This document shows, one piece after another, positions 47,519-60,111 of a stretch of DNA of 64,000 bases. The stretch comes from Artocarpus heterophyllus (Eukaryota; Streptophyta; Magnoliopsida; Rosales; Moraceae). The stretch is from the NCBI GenBank assembly GCA_025403435.1, contig CM046344.1:20441652-20505651 (forward strand), in the 5' to 3' direction. The notes beneath the pieces were generated by a model, which was not told the DNA's origin, searched no databases, and was given only the letters and a program-made list of their open reading frames with translations. Every line of letters begins with the position of its first letter. Positions within the stretch are counted from its first letter, which is position 1. A program made the translations under genes and the position numbers.

Positions 47519-48016
47519 AGCATAGCTTATCCATATCTTCTCGCTGACAACCGGCATTACCCCGTCGACTTGTGGCGGAAAGTGATCAATGCTCGTTGGT
47601 TAATCAAGTCGCTCTTGGTCCCACTTTACGTCTATTCGTGGCTTTCCATCTGCACTAGATTTGGTCAGTACACAAAATAAAAAAGTCACCAATATCGATA
47701 TCTCCTTGTGATTTGTCAATAAGGAATTTCTTTTTGTTTGTTTGTTTCACTGGCAGGCAAATTTCGAAGGAGGATTTGGGTGTTGGGATATATTTTAGCC
47801 ACAGTTGCAGTTCTGGTTCCTGCTTCACTAATTGAGTTTAGATGCTTCACAATCCCATTCTTTTTCTTGATATTGCATTCACATAATAATGATCTCCTGA
47901 GTTGGCTTCTCATGGGGTCTTTATATTTGGCCCTCAATGCCTTCACAATGATGATGTTCTTGTATAGGCCATTCCATTGGGACCATGAGCCTGGGACCCA
48001 GAGGTTCATTTGGTAG
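47519..48016 (+). pseudogene. ALG10: 3' fragment of ALG10 (alpha-1,2-glucosyltransferase)
   Basis: ALG10 adds the last glucose to the lipid-linked oligosaccharide in the ER membrane before N-glycosylation. The exons read SIAYPYLLADNRHYPVDLWR...YVYSWLSICTRF (47,519-47,663) and GKFRRRIWVLGYILATVAVL...MFLYRPFHWDHEPGTQRFIW (47,757-48,016). They are joined across a clean 93-bp GT-AG intron with phase kept, and the last residues are the strongly conserved ALG10 C-terminus. Only about 135 of roughly 500 residues are present; upstream of 47,519 the homology stops, although CTGCTGCAG at 47,512-47,520 could be a real acceptor. The rest of the gene is missing or lies beyond an unseen large intron. The part present has no stop or frameshift. 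Confidence 0.8.
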
Positions 48017-48999
48017 ATCAAATGTTCACCACCATTTGATTAAAAAGGCTTCATCTGATTTTGCCAAGACCTTTGTAACCCAAGTTATCAAAAATTAAAA
48101 AAAAAAAACAAAACTAAAAACAAAAAAATAATAATTTGCCCGCTAATCCCATTTTTGCGGCTTACCTAGAGTTGTGGAAACGAGAAATCATTTTGTATGC
48201 TAAATTTGTACAATGCAGAAAGCTTTATGATTGTTTATGTTGTTTGTGCCCAACGCTAAAAGAAAAAGGACGTTCAAGAGGAGCATTGAGCAAGAAAGTC
48301 TAATTTGTTTTTATATATTTGTTTTTATTCTCTCTCCTTGATTTGATCTTGTTTGCCTGCGTATTCCGTTGAACAAGCTTTTGAATGCAATGAACGAAAA
48401 AACCCTAGTTTTGGCTTAACACCAAGCTCAGAACAAGTATCCCAAAGCGAAAGCACTAAAATTTGGAACTTGTAATGTAATTATTTCAAAATGTATATAT
48501 TCGTATGAAGAGTTTTTTTTTTTTTTTTTTTTTGGAGAAACGCTAACTTCTTGAATTTATAGCACAATTTTTTCAGATAGAAAAAAAAAAAAAAAAAGGA
48601 AAAGCTAAAAGCTTTTTTATGAAGGGGGAATTTTATTCTTGCAAACAAATGTGGGTGATTTTCTTTTAAAAAAATATTAACACCGATCTGAAAAGGAAAG
48701 AAGTGATCGTCACGACCTAATTGTAAAATGCCCAACATGCGTGAAGAGATAAAAAAGAGAATCTAGGAAAGCATCATGATTTTTAAGTTGACCTTTTCTT
48801 TATTTTTTCCTCCAAACAACCCAAAGTCCAAACCCCAATGGGTTGGTAACCGCTAATAACTAACTATCTTTCTCTCTCTTGTCTTTCTCTCTCCTTAATT
48901 TTCTCTCTTCCACTTGCTCTCCCTCAAATCAATCCAAACGCCTAAAACCCAACTCTCAACTTTTCAACTCTCTCTCTCTCTTTCTGCCATTCTCTTTCC
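48017..48999 (+). other. Spacer, and promoter/5' UTR of the WD40 gene
   Basis: The first ~300 bases are likely ALG10 3' UTR-like sequence. Long poly-T and poly-A runs lie at 48,508-48,600. From about 48,860 to 48,990 the plus strand is strongly pyrimidine-rich with several (CT)n runs right before the WD40 gene's ATG, typical of a plant 5' UTR. No clear TATA box. Confidence 0.5.
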
Positions 49000-51900
49000 A
49001 TGTCTACCATTGCCGGCGAAATCCCACCTCCGACACCCACAATGGATCAGCGTCTTAGAAGGACCATGACCATTACCAATTGGGATGCCCTCCATGACCA
49101 TGATCATGATCACGATGACGACCACTTCTTCGAATCCTTTGACCGCATTTCGTCCGCGGTCGGCCTATCCTCCTCTTCCTCTGACGATGAAGACGATGAA
49201 TTCGACGACAGCCGCATCTCTTTCGCCTCCGCCGTCTCCTCTGTCCACAGCTTCTCCGCTTCCAAAGCCATAACAGCCGTCCCCGCCCCCAATTATGACA
49301 TCTGGATGGCATCACCTGGTTCCATCACCGAGCGTCGTAAAAAGCTCTTTCAAGGAATGGGCTTGGCGGCAGCCTCCCCCACTGCCGCCTCCATCTCCGC
49401 CTCCGCCGATGATGAGGATGCAGATTCAAAACGAAATCTGGTGCCAAAACAAGACGAACAGCCACCTGCTCCTTCCACTTCTTCTCCTTCTCTTTCTCCA
49501 TCGCCTTCTCAGTTCCCAATTGTGCTCGTTCGGTCTCGCTCTGACGGAGACATGGAGTCGTTCTCCGTTGAAATTCAGAGGCGGAAGCAGGAACTCCTCG
49601 GCTCTAGATCGAAACAGCGTCTCACCAGGACTTATTCTACGATCTCCACGCCGGCTCGAAAATTGTCGTGTTCCTATGCAGACTCCGCGGCCGGCGGACC
49701 CTCTGGCCGGTCGATCCGACATAGCGGTGTGCTGTCCTCTTGTCAGTTTGGAGCATTCTTCTTGATAAAGAATTTGGATACAGGGAATGAATTCATAGTC
49801 AAAGAATACGGAGAAGACGGGATGTGGAACAGGCTCAGCGATCTCCAAACAGGGAAGCAATTAACAATGGAAGAATTCGAGAAGAGCGTCGGGTATTCCC
49901 CGGTCGTCAAGGAGCTAATGCGTCTAGAGAACGTCTCGAGAATCAGCACCAGGAATGAAAGAAAAGTTGGCAGTGGGGGCGGGGGTGGTGGAGGGAACAA
50001 TTACTCCTACATCACAAGGAGCTTGAGGATGATCAGCAAGAGAAAAGGGGTTGCTCTGATAAAGAGTGGGATAAGAGGCATGGCGCACTCGATGAGCGGA
50101 CTAATTTGCGAGAAAGATAGGGACGCTTCACCACTTGCGTTGCTGCCTCCCCCGCCTTCGTCTTCGCCTTCACCAGAGCGGAAACCACCAGTGACTAATT
50201 TGAATTCGAGTCCGTCTTCGGGTTGGATAAAAGCCCGGCAGAGCGGAAAGTCATACAAGGAGCTATCAGCTGTGCATTTGTGTCAAGAAATTCAAGCTCA
50301 TGAAGGGTCGATTTGGACGATCAAGTTTAGCCCCGATGCTCGGTTTCTGGCCAGCGCAGGGGAGGATCGAGTAGTCCATGTTTGGGAAGTTCAGGAATGT
50401 GAAGTTATGCCATTGAGAGAAGGAAATAATCTTAACAATAGTAATGGCAATGGTAATGGTAATAGCCTGATGTCTAATCATCCCTCATTTTGCCCCTCAC
50501 CAGACTGGTCAGAGGCCTCAGGGGAGAAAAAGAAGAAAGGGAAAGGAGCGGCTAATAAAAGAGTGAATTCAATTCCTGATTATGTCCATCTGCCTGAATC
50601 AGTGTTTGCTCTCTCGGATAAACCGATTTGCTCTTTCACAGGTCATTTGGATGATGTTCTTGATCTTTCTTGGTCTAGGTCACAGGTAATTGACGTTGTC
50701 TCTGTGTTTAAAGTATTTGAATTTTCGTGAATGTTGTTTTTAACGATGCTTTTGTTTGTTGTCGATATTTGTAGCTACTGCTTTCTTCTTCAATGGACAA
50801 AACTGTGAGATTGTGGGATTTGGAGAGCAAGAGCTGTTTAAAGCTGTTTGCTCACAATGATTATGGTAAAGTTTTTTTCTTTTTTTTTTAAAGGGAAAAA
50901 AAATAAGTTCATAGGATTTTTTCATTTCATAGTCTTTATATAGTGTTAGTGTCCTGTCTCATTTTATATGATTTTAATTTTATTGTAAGGTCGTATACTT
51001 GTATCATGGATTATTGCTTGGTGAATGATTGTTTTGACTTTTTTAACATTATCTACCAAATTGTTTATGGGGGCTTAACTACTAGATTATTATTATTATT
51101 ATTTTGGCAGTAACTTGCATACAATTCAACCCCATGAACGACGATTATTTCATAAGTGGATCACTTGATGCAAAGGTGAGGATATGGAGCATACCAGAGA
51201 GGCAAGTTGTGGACTGGACTGATCTTCATGAGATGGTCACTGCAGCTTGCTACACCCCTGATGGCCAGGTTATTCATTTTGCCTCTATTGATTTTCTTGC
51301 TATTTTCTTTTCTTGTTCCATTTTCTCTTGTCTATATGCCATTTGGAAAATAAGTCAAAATTGATGATTTGAACTGAAAAACACTATAGCATGTGACATT
51401 TTATAATGTTTCAATTCAAGTTCAAACTTGGAACTACAGGTTAGAACCGGCGTCCCAAACAACATAGTCAACTTTTACATAATTTTTCAAAGAAAAGCTG
51501 ACATGGATTTCAAAATGACTTGAAAAATAATTGCCACATCAATTTTGTTTGTTTGGGCATACTTCGTGTGTATTAGATTAGTGATGATTAGTATTTGTTT
51601 CTCATAATTTAGGGTGCATTCATTGGTTCACACAAAGGAAGCTGTCGCACGTACAATGCAGAAGGTAATACAATATAATTCTTTAATGGCTGTCCATTTA
51701 TTTATCTAAAAGTAAATACAGTGTACACATAATTTTTTTTTATTTGATAATCTAGGCTGCAAACTGAGTCAAACAAGCCAGATTGATTTCCAAAGCAAGA
51801 AGAAATCCCATGCCAAAAAGATTACCGGTTTCCAGGTAATTCTACTTTTTTTCCATTTCATTCCAGTTATATTTTCCTTTTTGCCTTTTAATCACTGGTT

Positions 51901-52876
51901 TTAGTTCTGAGCATGTCAACCATGTATGTTATAAACAGTTTTCACCAACAAATCCATCTGAAGTGCTTGTTACCTCAGCCGATTCCCGTATTCGAATTCT
52001 CGACGGTCCAAACGTCATTCATAAGTTTAGAGGTATCCTCATCACTACAAGAATTTTGTACCAGCCATGTAAAAATGCCTTATAAGTTGTTTGTTGTAAC
52101 TTGCAACTTTTACATTATTGTAATAAATATGATATTAGACTCTTTTCTATCGAACAGGTTTTCGGAACACAAGTAGCCAAATTGCAGCCTCATTCACTCA
52201 GGACAGCAAATACGTCATATCAGCAAGCGAAGATTCTCAAGTCTATATTTGGAAACGTGAAGAGCATAGACATCCGGCTGCTGGAAAAAGAAGCGTAGTC
52301 AATACTGGATCATATGAACACTTCCAATGCAAAGATGTCTCGGTAGCAATCCCATGGCCTGGCACCATAAAGGGCGAGCCACCAACGTTAACATTGCCAT
52401 TGCACTCCAAACGACACTCGAAACGGTCATCCTTGCAGTCACCTTCTGCCTGTAGTTCACCACCACGAGAAGACATCCCTGCTGCAGCAAACAGCAAGAA
52501 ACATTTGCCCCCTTTGCCGAAGAAAAGCACGACAGAGACTAGTAGCCTAAATGTTGTAGAAGAAGGTCCTGCTCTTGTCTCTCGGATTGAATTGGAACAC
52601 AACATTGGCGAGTCATTTAATTCAGAAGCCTCCTCAATTAGGTATGGTGACTCACCTTCTATCTCCGCTGCCGCACCAACTCTATCATCTGCTTGGTCTC
52701 CGTCCTGGTCGTGGTTTGATTACAGTGGTAGCCACGGAAGTAATGCCATTCAAGCAACAGCGTGGGGCATGGTGATTGTGACCGCAGGGCTAGGTGGCGA
52801 AATCAGAGCTTATCAGAATTTTGGGCTGCCGCGGAAAGTTGGCCGGCAGACTAGCCTCTTTGGAGGCCCTACATAG
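49000..52876 (+). CDS. WD40 repeat protein, WDR44-like, 7 exons, 959 aa
   Basis: Exons 49000-50685, 50775-50865, 51111-51268, 51613-51664, 51756-51835, 51939-52032 and 52158-52876; all introns GT-AG and phases consistent. Residues 1-420 are mostly disordered (His/Asp run HDHDHDHDD, Ser and Pro runs, Gly run), with a conserved plant block around [26 protein letters not shown]40 repeats start near residue 423: [20 protein letters not shown]...[20 protein letters not shown]...[20 protein letters not shown]...VRIWSI, then TAACYTPDG...[21 protein letters not shown]...DSRIRILDG, and [25 protein letters not shown]. The C-terminus ends with [22 protein letters not shown]. Mammalian WDR44 binds Rab11; the plant proteins' partners are not clear to me, so a scaffold role is inference. 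ATG 49,000 is the first in the long frame. Confidence 0.93.
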
Positions 52877-53700
52877 TTTTTAGTTTTAGTGAGTAGTGAA
52901 GAATCTAGGATTATAGACTTTCTTTTTTTTTTTTTGGTTAACAATACTCGTCGCCTGTAGGTATTAAAAAAAAAAAAAAAAAAAAAAAAGCCTTGAGACT
53001 CGTAAGAGTTGAGGGCTCTCAAGGCACCAATATGAGTCCCATATGTTATCTGTATCATATCTATATTTTGCAGAGCCCAAGAACAATGCTCGTATATTTG
53101 AACCCTATCTTGGAAAACCGTACTAAGGTTTGTTACTTGCATATATTTGTAAATGTCAAAAGTTGGGAACCAAATTTTATGAATTTTTCATATTTTATTT
53201 ATTTCCTCATAATTCACTGAATTTATTTTTGCAAGTTTTGAGTAATCCAATTTCGTTTCTTAGATAGTTGCAATTTGAGATTTTATAATGCATTAAAAAA
53301 CATTAAGGCTCGCTTTTATTTACGTTATACATTTGTTCAATAAATTTAGAACTACTTAAAAAAAAATTAGAGAGAGAGGTACCCAATAGAATTCTATAAA
53401 TAACAACTGCAACTGATTTGTTGTTTGTAATGCGCCTAAAATCCATTCTCATTTTTTCATTTTAAGTGAAAAATAGTGGGTTTATTAATATAAACATACA
53501 TTAACATGGTCATTATGTTGTATATTGTTAGAAGTTGCTCCAACAGAATTCTATAAAGAAAAGGAAAAATAACAAACTTGTTAGAACTTACTTAAAAATC
53601 CTTTTGTTTTTTTTGGGAATAGAGCGAAAAGAACGGGTTTCTGCAGCGTTATAAAAGTGAAATCCATTTCCAAATTCCAATTTTGGGACAAACGAATGAA
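52877..53700. other. 3' flank of the WD40 gene, no gene
   Basis: Probable 3' UTR, with poly-T/poly-A runs at 52,922-52,937 and 52,965-52,989, then AT-rich spacer. TTATAAAAG at about 53,650 may be the TATA box of the small unit at 53,701-54,138. Confidence 0.45.
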
Positions 53701-54138
53701 ATGGAATCAGAAATTTCCAGAAATCTCGAGCCCCACCGCCATGGCCACTGCTGATCACATATACAGATGACTGCTTCGACCTTCTGTTCTCCTCCGATCT
53801 CCGCCACCGCCCTCGGCCATCGTGTCCCTGTACTATGTCGTCCTCTCTCTCTCTCATTCTAGACATCGAAGTCTGTTTGGTTCCTTTTTTTCCTGTCAAT
53901 TTGATCACGGAATGTCATGCAGGAAGAAGAAGAAGCTCGAGGACTATCCAGATCCGGTTCTTCTGGCAGCAATCTCCTTCAAAATCAATTGTGTGAAGAA
54001 GGCAAAGATTTAGGAAGTGAGTCGAATTGGGGGAAGAGCGAAGAAGGTTCGTCAGTGGTAGATCTAAGGGATAATTTGGATTCGTCGATGTTTTATGATC
54101 AATTTTGCAGCAGTACTGCTCCGTTTCAGCAGTTCTAG
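53701..54138 (+). other. Possible small transcription unit, unknown product
   Basis: After a TATA-like GCGTTATAAAAGTG comes GC-richer, coding-like sequence. The clearest frame is 53,917-54,138 (MQEEEEARGLSRSGSSGSNL...DSSMFYDQFCSSTAPFQQF), an acidic, Ser-rich 73 codons. ATGCAG just before GAAGAAGAAG could be a splice acceptor, and a frame from ATG 53,767 (MTASTFCSPPISATALGHRV) followed by CCT|GTACTA could be an upstream exon joining in frame. I recognise no family. The minus frames here are mirror images. It may be a real small gene or a gene remnant. Confidence 0.3.
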
Positions 54139-55359
54139 GGTTGAAGTGAACTGAATATGGGCAGTGGAATAACAGGACTTTTTGTGAACAAGGAAAGAAA
54201 AAAGCGCAGAGCTTCTCCAATTGACATTAGTGAAACACTCATACACCACCAAAGACACGAAGGGATTTACTTTTCAAAGTTTCTAGTCATTGAACTTGAA
54301 TATTTCGCTTTAGTCCCTTATCCTTTTACAAAATGACATTACAGTCCTTGGCAAAGCATGCGAAGAACCAAGTCTGACTATTTTTTGTAGGCAAAATGAC
54401 AACATCTTATAATGGGTTAAAGTGAGATTCAACTTTCAGTTCTACAAGCATGAATTAGGAAAGCATGCTTTTAGGTTCTCATCTCTTTAAAAGCTTTATT
54501 GTTAGTCTAAATAAAAATTAGAGACAGGTTAGGCCATTAGATAGGGTTACAAATAATTCCGCTGACATGGATGACGTTATCTTGGAAACTAAGTTTTAAC
54601 AAAACAAAATTTAATTGTTATAGTGTAAAGCTTTCATATGTTACAGTATCAAGCTATTTTAACTTGGTTCCTAAACACTCTTATTATCTATTGATGCTAC
54701 CGATTTGTGAACTTTGTATGAATTACGTTGGTTTTCAAAAGCATTTGTAGAGAAAATATGTGGAGATATGGTAAAATGCATAACGTATATAACAAAGAAT
54801 TTTATAAAATTTTTGTAAAACAACATCATCGAGTCTATTTATTTTACGTTTAATAAATATATGTAATTTATACTTCTTCGGTTGGAGCGACTAGATTGGT
54901 GTTCTTCTTAACGAGAGAAACATTCTCTTGGTAAAACCACTATCTTTCTCGTTTAGTCTTTAGCACTGATCGAATATACGTGTTGGTGTAGACAAAATTA
55001 GAGGTTTATTAGTGATTACTTTTTCATTATTTTCTCCCACTAATTTCAACGCATAAGCAAAGCTAGAGTGGGAATGACAGAATTCTTCAACTTAAGAATA
55101 TTTTGGTCATTTTATATGTTATAATTGGGTCAGTGACATAAATTTGTGTATCAAATCTAATTTGATTGGGATTAGAAAGGAAGGGGGTAGTTTTTAATAA
55201 ACTTAAAATAGAGGGCATAAAAGTAAATATGTCTTGATTCCATTAGGGATCCGATTTGGCTGTGTCGCGTCATTTGGTTCCTCCGAACTCCAGCTCCAAA
55301 CGCAACAGAGGAAGAGGCGAAGTCTTAGAGAGAGAGACAGAGAGGAGAGAGAGAAAACG
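54139..55359. other. Spacer and promoter of the ATP synthase epsilon gene
   Basis: An MITE-end-like segment lies at 54,600-54,690 (GTTATAGTGTAAAGCTTTCATATG). The ~130 bases before the next ATG are rich in GA and include GAGAGAGAGACAGAGAGG. GGCATAAAAG at about 55,214 is a weak TATA-like site. No gene seen. Confidence 0.45.
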
Positions 55360-56929
55360 ATGGCGTCGAACGCAGCAGTCCCGTTTTGGAGAGCAGCTGG
55401 GATGACATACATAACCTACTCCAACATCTGCGCTAATCTTGTCAGGAACTGTCTCAAGGAGCCTTACAAATCCGAAGCCCTTTCCCGGGAGAAGGTCCAT
55501 TTCTCCGTCTCCAAGTGGACCGACGGCAAACCCCAAAAACCCAGTCAGTCTTCTTTCTCTGCCTTCAATCTTCAGATCTGTTTTCATCGTTTTTGGATAA
55601 TATCATTTCTCATCACAAATCTTGCTTTTTCCTTTTGTTTACTGATTGATTTGAATGCTATATATGATGGAATTTTCCGAGTTTTAATTTAGCAATTTGG
55701 ATAAATTTCTGATAAATGTGACAAGTTTTTTTTTTTAAATTAAGAATTAAGGTAAGATATTCTTCAGTTCGTTCATTATTTTCCTATTATACCAAAACAT
55801 GGTAAAATAGTTGTAACGAAACAATTATCGGACGGACCACTTATTAGGTTTTCTTTAATTCAACAAACTAGCTTCACTCCCTTTGTATGTGAATTTCAAA
55901 ATTATGGGTTTATATAATTATCTAAATTTGCGATTTTGGTTTGATGATGTTTATGAAATATAATTGAGGGGGCTTAAATTGCAAATGAAAGAAAGTAGCT
56001 TCTTTTTTTTTTTTTTTTTTCTCTCTGTTATCATTCATGATTATTTATTATGTTTATCCTAAAATAATATATTAAGTCAAATAGATCCTTCTTAAGTACT
56101 TAATCCTACTTCATTGGTACTGCCACCATTGCTCTAGAAGTGATAATATTGTTTGCTTTGTTTTTTTTTTTTCACTATTAAAATGGCTTTCATTGTCCTA
56201 TTGAACGATTTTTCTATGCTATCCTAAACGTGATGGCATTGCTTGCTTGGTTGCTTTGTATTTTTCACATCAGTTCTTGGAACAAAGTAAACTTCTTAAG
56301 TTTCTCATACTTGTTGGTACATTGTAGATTCAGGACTACCATTAGTATTAGTTATGAAGTATTTTGGGGATGTTTAATCCATGGTTTTTGGAGCCAATTG
56401 ATAATATTTTCCTTTTTTATTTTTTCTTGCTGGCCATTCTGAAAGTATCTTGGTACTATTTTATCCTATAGTTATGATGAATTTCTTGTCAGACTTTTAA
56501 ACTGAAATCGTTATCCATATATTTCAATGTTTTCTTCAATGCGCAGAATGCAACTTTTTAAATGGAGATTTTGACCCTTTTTCATTACATGAATAAAATG
56601 TGTAATTCAGTTAGAACTTTAAAACGCATGTCATTGTTTGTTGCTAGGAGGACGAGTTGATGGGAAATAGTCAGTTAAATGTATGGGTTCATGAGTTAGA
56701 TGAAATGTGTACATTTAACAGATAACTTGAATTTCTAGTATTCTTTTGGCATGTAAATGTTTGATTTTCTTGTGTTCATTTCAAAATGTGTTTATTTGCT
56801 TGGATGAATTTTTGTTCTCATAGACTGACTTGTGTTGATGAGTGAATTTGAATTTCTTCAAATCTACTTTCTAATGTTGTATTTGTTTCTTTAATTTCAG
56901 CCCTCCGTTCCGATACACCAGAAGAATGA
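55360..56929 (+). CDS. ATP synthase subunit epsilon, mitochondrial, 70 aa
   Basis: Small subunit of the F1 central stalk of mitochondrial ATP synthase. Exon 1 (55,360-55,543) encodes [36 protein letters not shown] and ends KPQKP plus one base. Exon 2 (56,901-56,929) adds TLRSDTPEE and the stop. The intron (55,544-56,900, 1,357 bp) is GT-AG with a TTTAATTTCAG acceptor and restores the frame. The sequence matches the highly conserved plant epsilon protein along its whole length, and 70 aa is the normal size. Reading exon 1 into the intron gives a longer spurious frame. The GA-rich leader ends directly at the ATG context ACGATGGCG. Confidence 0.95.
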
Positions 56930-57154
56930 GCCTGAGGAAGGTTATGCTTCCCCAATTCACCTAAAGGATATGCTCTTTCCGGCCTCAAATTTATTTCTAG
57001 CATTTTTTCAGTTTGAAGGTTTTCCTTGTATTGGGTTGTCATGCCTAAACCTTTCATATAATAAGTTGTGAATTGGACTCTATTTTGGTCATGTGTTTCT
57101 GGAAAATTCAAATTGCTGGCGTTCATCACTCTGCACTTCCATTTTAGAGCTTAA
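56930..57154 (+). other. 3' UTR region of the ATP synthase epsilon gene
   Basis: AT-rich sequence after the stop with ATAATAAG at about 57,058 as a possible polyadenylation signal. The 103-codon minus frame at 56,818-57,129 overlaps exon 2 antisense and is not supported. Confidence 0.4.
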
Positions 57155-57981
57155 GGTTGTGTTTGGTTAAGTGATGGAATGGTAATGATAATGGGAATTA
57201 GAATAGAATAGGATTAGAATGCAAAAATAACATACTGTCTTTTTTTAGTTGTTATTTTGGTTAACCATTATATTTGGATAGAATTAACTCCATTTTGACA
57301 AAAATATCCCTTACCAGGGGTCTTCGGAAAAAAAAAAAAAATGAAAGCTCTGGTTCATCATACAAGATGACCCCAGCCAGTTTGTGGTCGGAGCCTCAGA
57401 GGGGTATTTTATCTGCCCTCTCTTCTCATCTTCCTGTTCCTCTATGTCCGTTTCTTGCCATGTTTCCATGCTGTATGTTCAAATGGATGCGGGCAAGATT
57501 GAACTATGCACAAATCTACAAAAAGTTGCACATGATATGAGTTTAAATTTGCTATCTCTATTTTTTTGTCTCATTGATTATGTTTTTACTTTTTATTTGA
57601 CACTTCGTTTAAGTTTAAGAATCTAAACATATAAATAGGACTTAAATATTAAAAGAAATTATGTAATTTACTTAGACCTTGAAATTTAATTAAGGAACGT
57701 TCAAAGAGATAGAAAAATAAGACAGCAGATCATGATTTGATTCTGGAAAGATTGGGATACAAAGACGGAAGGTGGGATTTGGAGATGTGTCTGCTGCGTT
57801 GAAATCAAGGGAATCAGTGTAAAAAAAAAACAAAAAAAATGATTATGGTGTGGAACAAGTAACATATCATCTCACTTGAGAATGATATTCCATTATACTA
57901 ATTTCCAAGTTATTATGTTGGAACAAGTTGTAATGGACTTTCTTATTTCATTCCATTCAATTTCCGCAACTAAACAAACAG
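57155..57981. mobile_element. MITE-like element
   Basis: Left end GTTGTGTTTGGTTAAGTGAT and inverted right end (rc) CTGTTTGTTTAGTTGCGGAA are imperfect inverted repeats, followed inward on both sides by GGAATGG and TGAATGG motifs. About 0.83 kb. No clean target duplication. The frames at 57,274-57,626 show no transposase. Confidence 0.5.
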
Positions 57982-58436
57982 ATTTGTTTTTGTTAGCATG
58001 TTGATTTCAATGTCAAATGTGGTGGGTTTTTTTATTTTTTTTATTTTTGTGTGTTTGTGTAAGTAAGAATTATATAGACTGTATTGAGCCAAAAAAAAAA
58101 AAAAGAATGAGTTACATAGACTGTAAACCAGTAAATCTATTTACTGTATAAACAAGAATTATTTACATTATAAATAAGAAAATAAATAAATTATTCACCT
58201 CATAAATTTGATATTTGCTATAAATATTTTCATAACCTAGTATTCACTATAATTAATTTAGAAAAATTGATATTTACTACAATTTTTGTGATAAAAATAC
58301 TAATGCAATTAAAGAACTTTTATAATTTAAGAACATTATTGGTATTCAAATATTAACAATAAATTCAATAAGAAAACGCATCATTCTGTCCATATTGAAT
58401 AATTTTTTATTTACAAAACCACCTAGGTGTGATCAT
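57982..58436. other. AT-rich spacer, no gene
   Basis: Contains motifs (GTAAATATTTACTATAAATATT-like, AAATAAATTATTCACCT) related to those at 14,700-14,880 and 15,500-15,760. No coding signal. Confidence 0.4.
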
Positions 58437-59725
58437 TGATGCAAATTTTCATGAACGCAAGTACACTTTATCATTGTCTAGTAATATAGTTCTTAAGGGC
58501 AAATATTGTTCCGCAAGAACTGACTAATACTAAGTATTGAAATTGTGGCAATTTCAATTTTATTTGAACATATTAAAAAGATGAGAATTTTAATGAAAAT
58601 GAAATTTAAGATGCAAAAATAAAAGTGGAAACAACTATTAAAATTATAAAAATTCAATATGAACAAGGTCTAGGGTTTTTGATTTCACCAAACCAATCCA
58701 CCTTGAATTATTTATCTAACCAATCTAAAACTATTCTCCTAGTCGACAGTCGAAAATCTTTAATTTATTCAATGCTCTCTTCTGAATTACACCAAAAATC
58801 TCTTTTATTGCTAATCCACTATATTCCTATGTAAATTAGTACAATTAAAAAGTCATTATGTTTTATGGATTTTCATATAACAACTATATAAACCATGCAA
58901 GTATATTTCTATCTTACATGTAATCTATGGCATTCAAGACAATGTTCAAAAAACATAAATCTCCTTCTGGGTTCATTATGAATTAACAAATCAACTAATT
59001 AGTAGCCAGTTAAGTAGAAGCATTAAAAACAGTCATGAATACTCAACTAGGGAAAATAATTCTTTGATTGATAATTGATAAAATAATTCAAAACATCATG
59101 GTCGGGTTACATCGTAGCCCTATAAAAGAAATTTACAACATAATAGAAATAGAAAACATGATGAACAAATCTCTAAACATGAGAAAGGAAAGACAAGATA
59201 ACTAGTAATGAAATTGAAGCCGAATCCATCTCCGGTAGAACTGTTTCTTCTCCTTCATAGTAGCAACCTTTTTCTCTCTATTTCTGAGTCTAGGAATTGG
59301 CTCAAAAATAACCTAATGTATCCTATTTATAGTCTTGGGATAGAATTAGGTTAAATGGGCTTAAAATAATAACTTTTGTGAAATTTTTCCCTACGAGAGC
59401 CGCAGCTTCATCCTCCACGGTCGCGATGCCAAGCACTGGAATAGCCTCCCTAACCTCTACGCGTATCGCGGCTTGACTTCATGGGGCTGCGGCACGGCCT
59501 TCTCTTTATTTTGCATGGAACATGGCACTTAGTGGCGCCGTGGCTTGAATCTCCACAGCCGTGGCTTCCATAACCCTTCTTTGCTTAAAATTCCCTTTTT
59601 ATGCCCCTTTCCTTAGAACCTGCAAAAGCAAATCAAAACACCTAAAAAGGAATAATAAAACTCTAAAAGCTAACAAAAGATTAAGTAAAAGAATACGTAA
59701 GTTATTGGTAAAAACAAACTCATCA
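58437..59725 (-). mobile_element. LTR of an unclassified (LARD-like) retroelement
   Basis: On minus the block begins TGATGAGTTTG (59,725) and ends TTTGCATCA (58,437). It is preceded, at 59,726-59,760, by the minus-strand sequence GCTCAAGGACCAGCAAAATC then TTAAGTTTGGGGATATT, a hallmark before the 3' LTR of many plant Gypsy-type and non-autonomous elements. The other end carries ACGCAAGTACACTTTATC and GTTCCGCAAGAACTGA, also familiar from such LTRs. A GC-rich internal part (59,400-59,560) is typical of the type. No internal coding is retained; 59,726-60,111 is the remaining internal sequence. The frames at 59,561-59,850 are by-products. Confidence 0.55.
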
Positions 59726-60111
59726 AATATCCCCAAACTTAAGATTTTGCTGGTCCTTGAGCAAAACAAAGAAAAAGAAAAAGGAAAAACTAAGACAAAA
59801 CACATAACACAAAGAAGTATTGATTCCTCATGAATTGCAACAGGCCTCAAAGATTGTAATTAAATCATAGTTAAAAAAAAAGGTTCTAATTATTGTAATT
59901 GTGTAATATTTCAATTCAAAAGTTGATCTTACCATACAATAAATTCTTTGGGCACTTGTGTGCATAATCTCTCCCACTTAATCATCTACAACCCAGATAA
60001 ATTTATAGCAACAAATGAACAATAATGGACCAAGATTAAGGAATTTTGCAAACTCCATAGGCTAAATTTTCATCAAAAAATTACTGTCATTGTATTGCTT
60101 TGAACAATAAT

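Noticed and set aside
49295..49860. Long frames of 144-156 codons on both strands inside WD40 exon 1
   Set aside because: Shadows of a Ser/Pro-rich coding exon; they show no motifs and lack splice partners.
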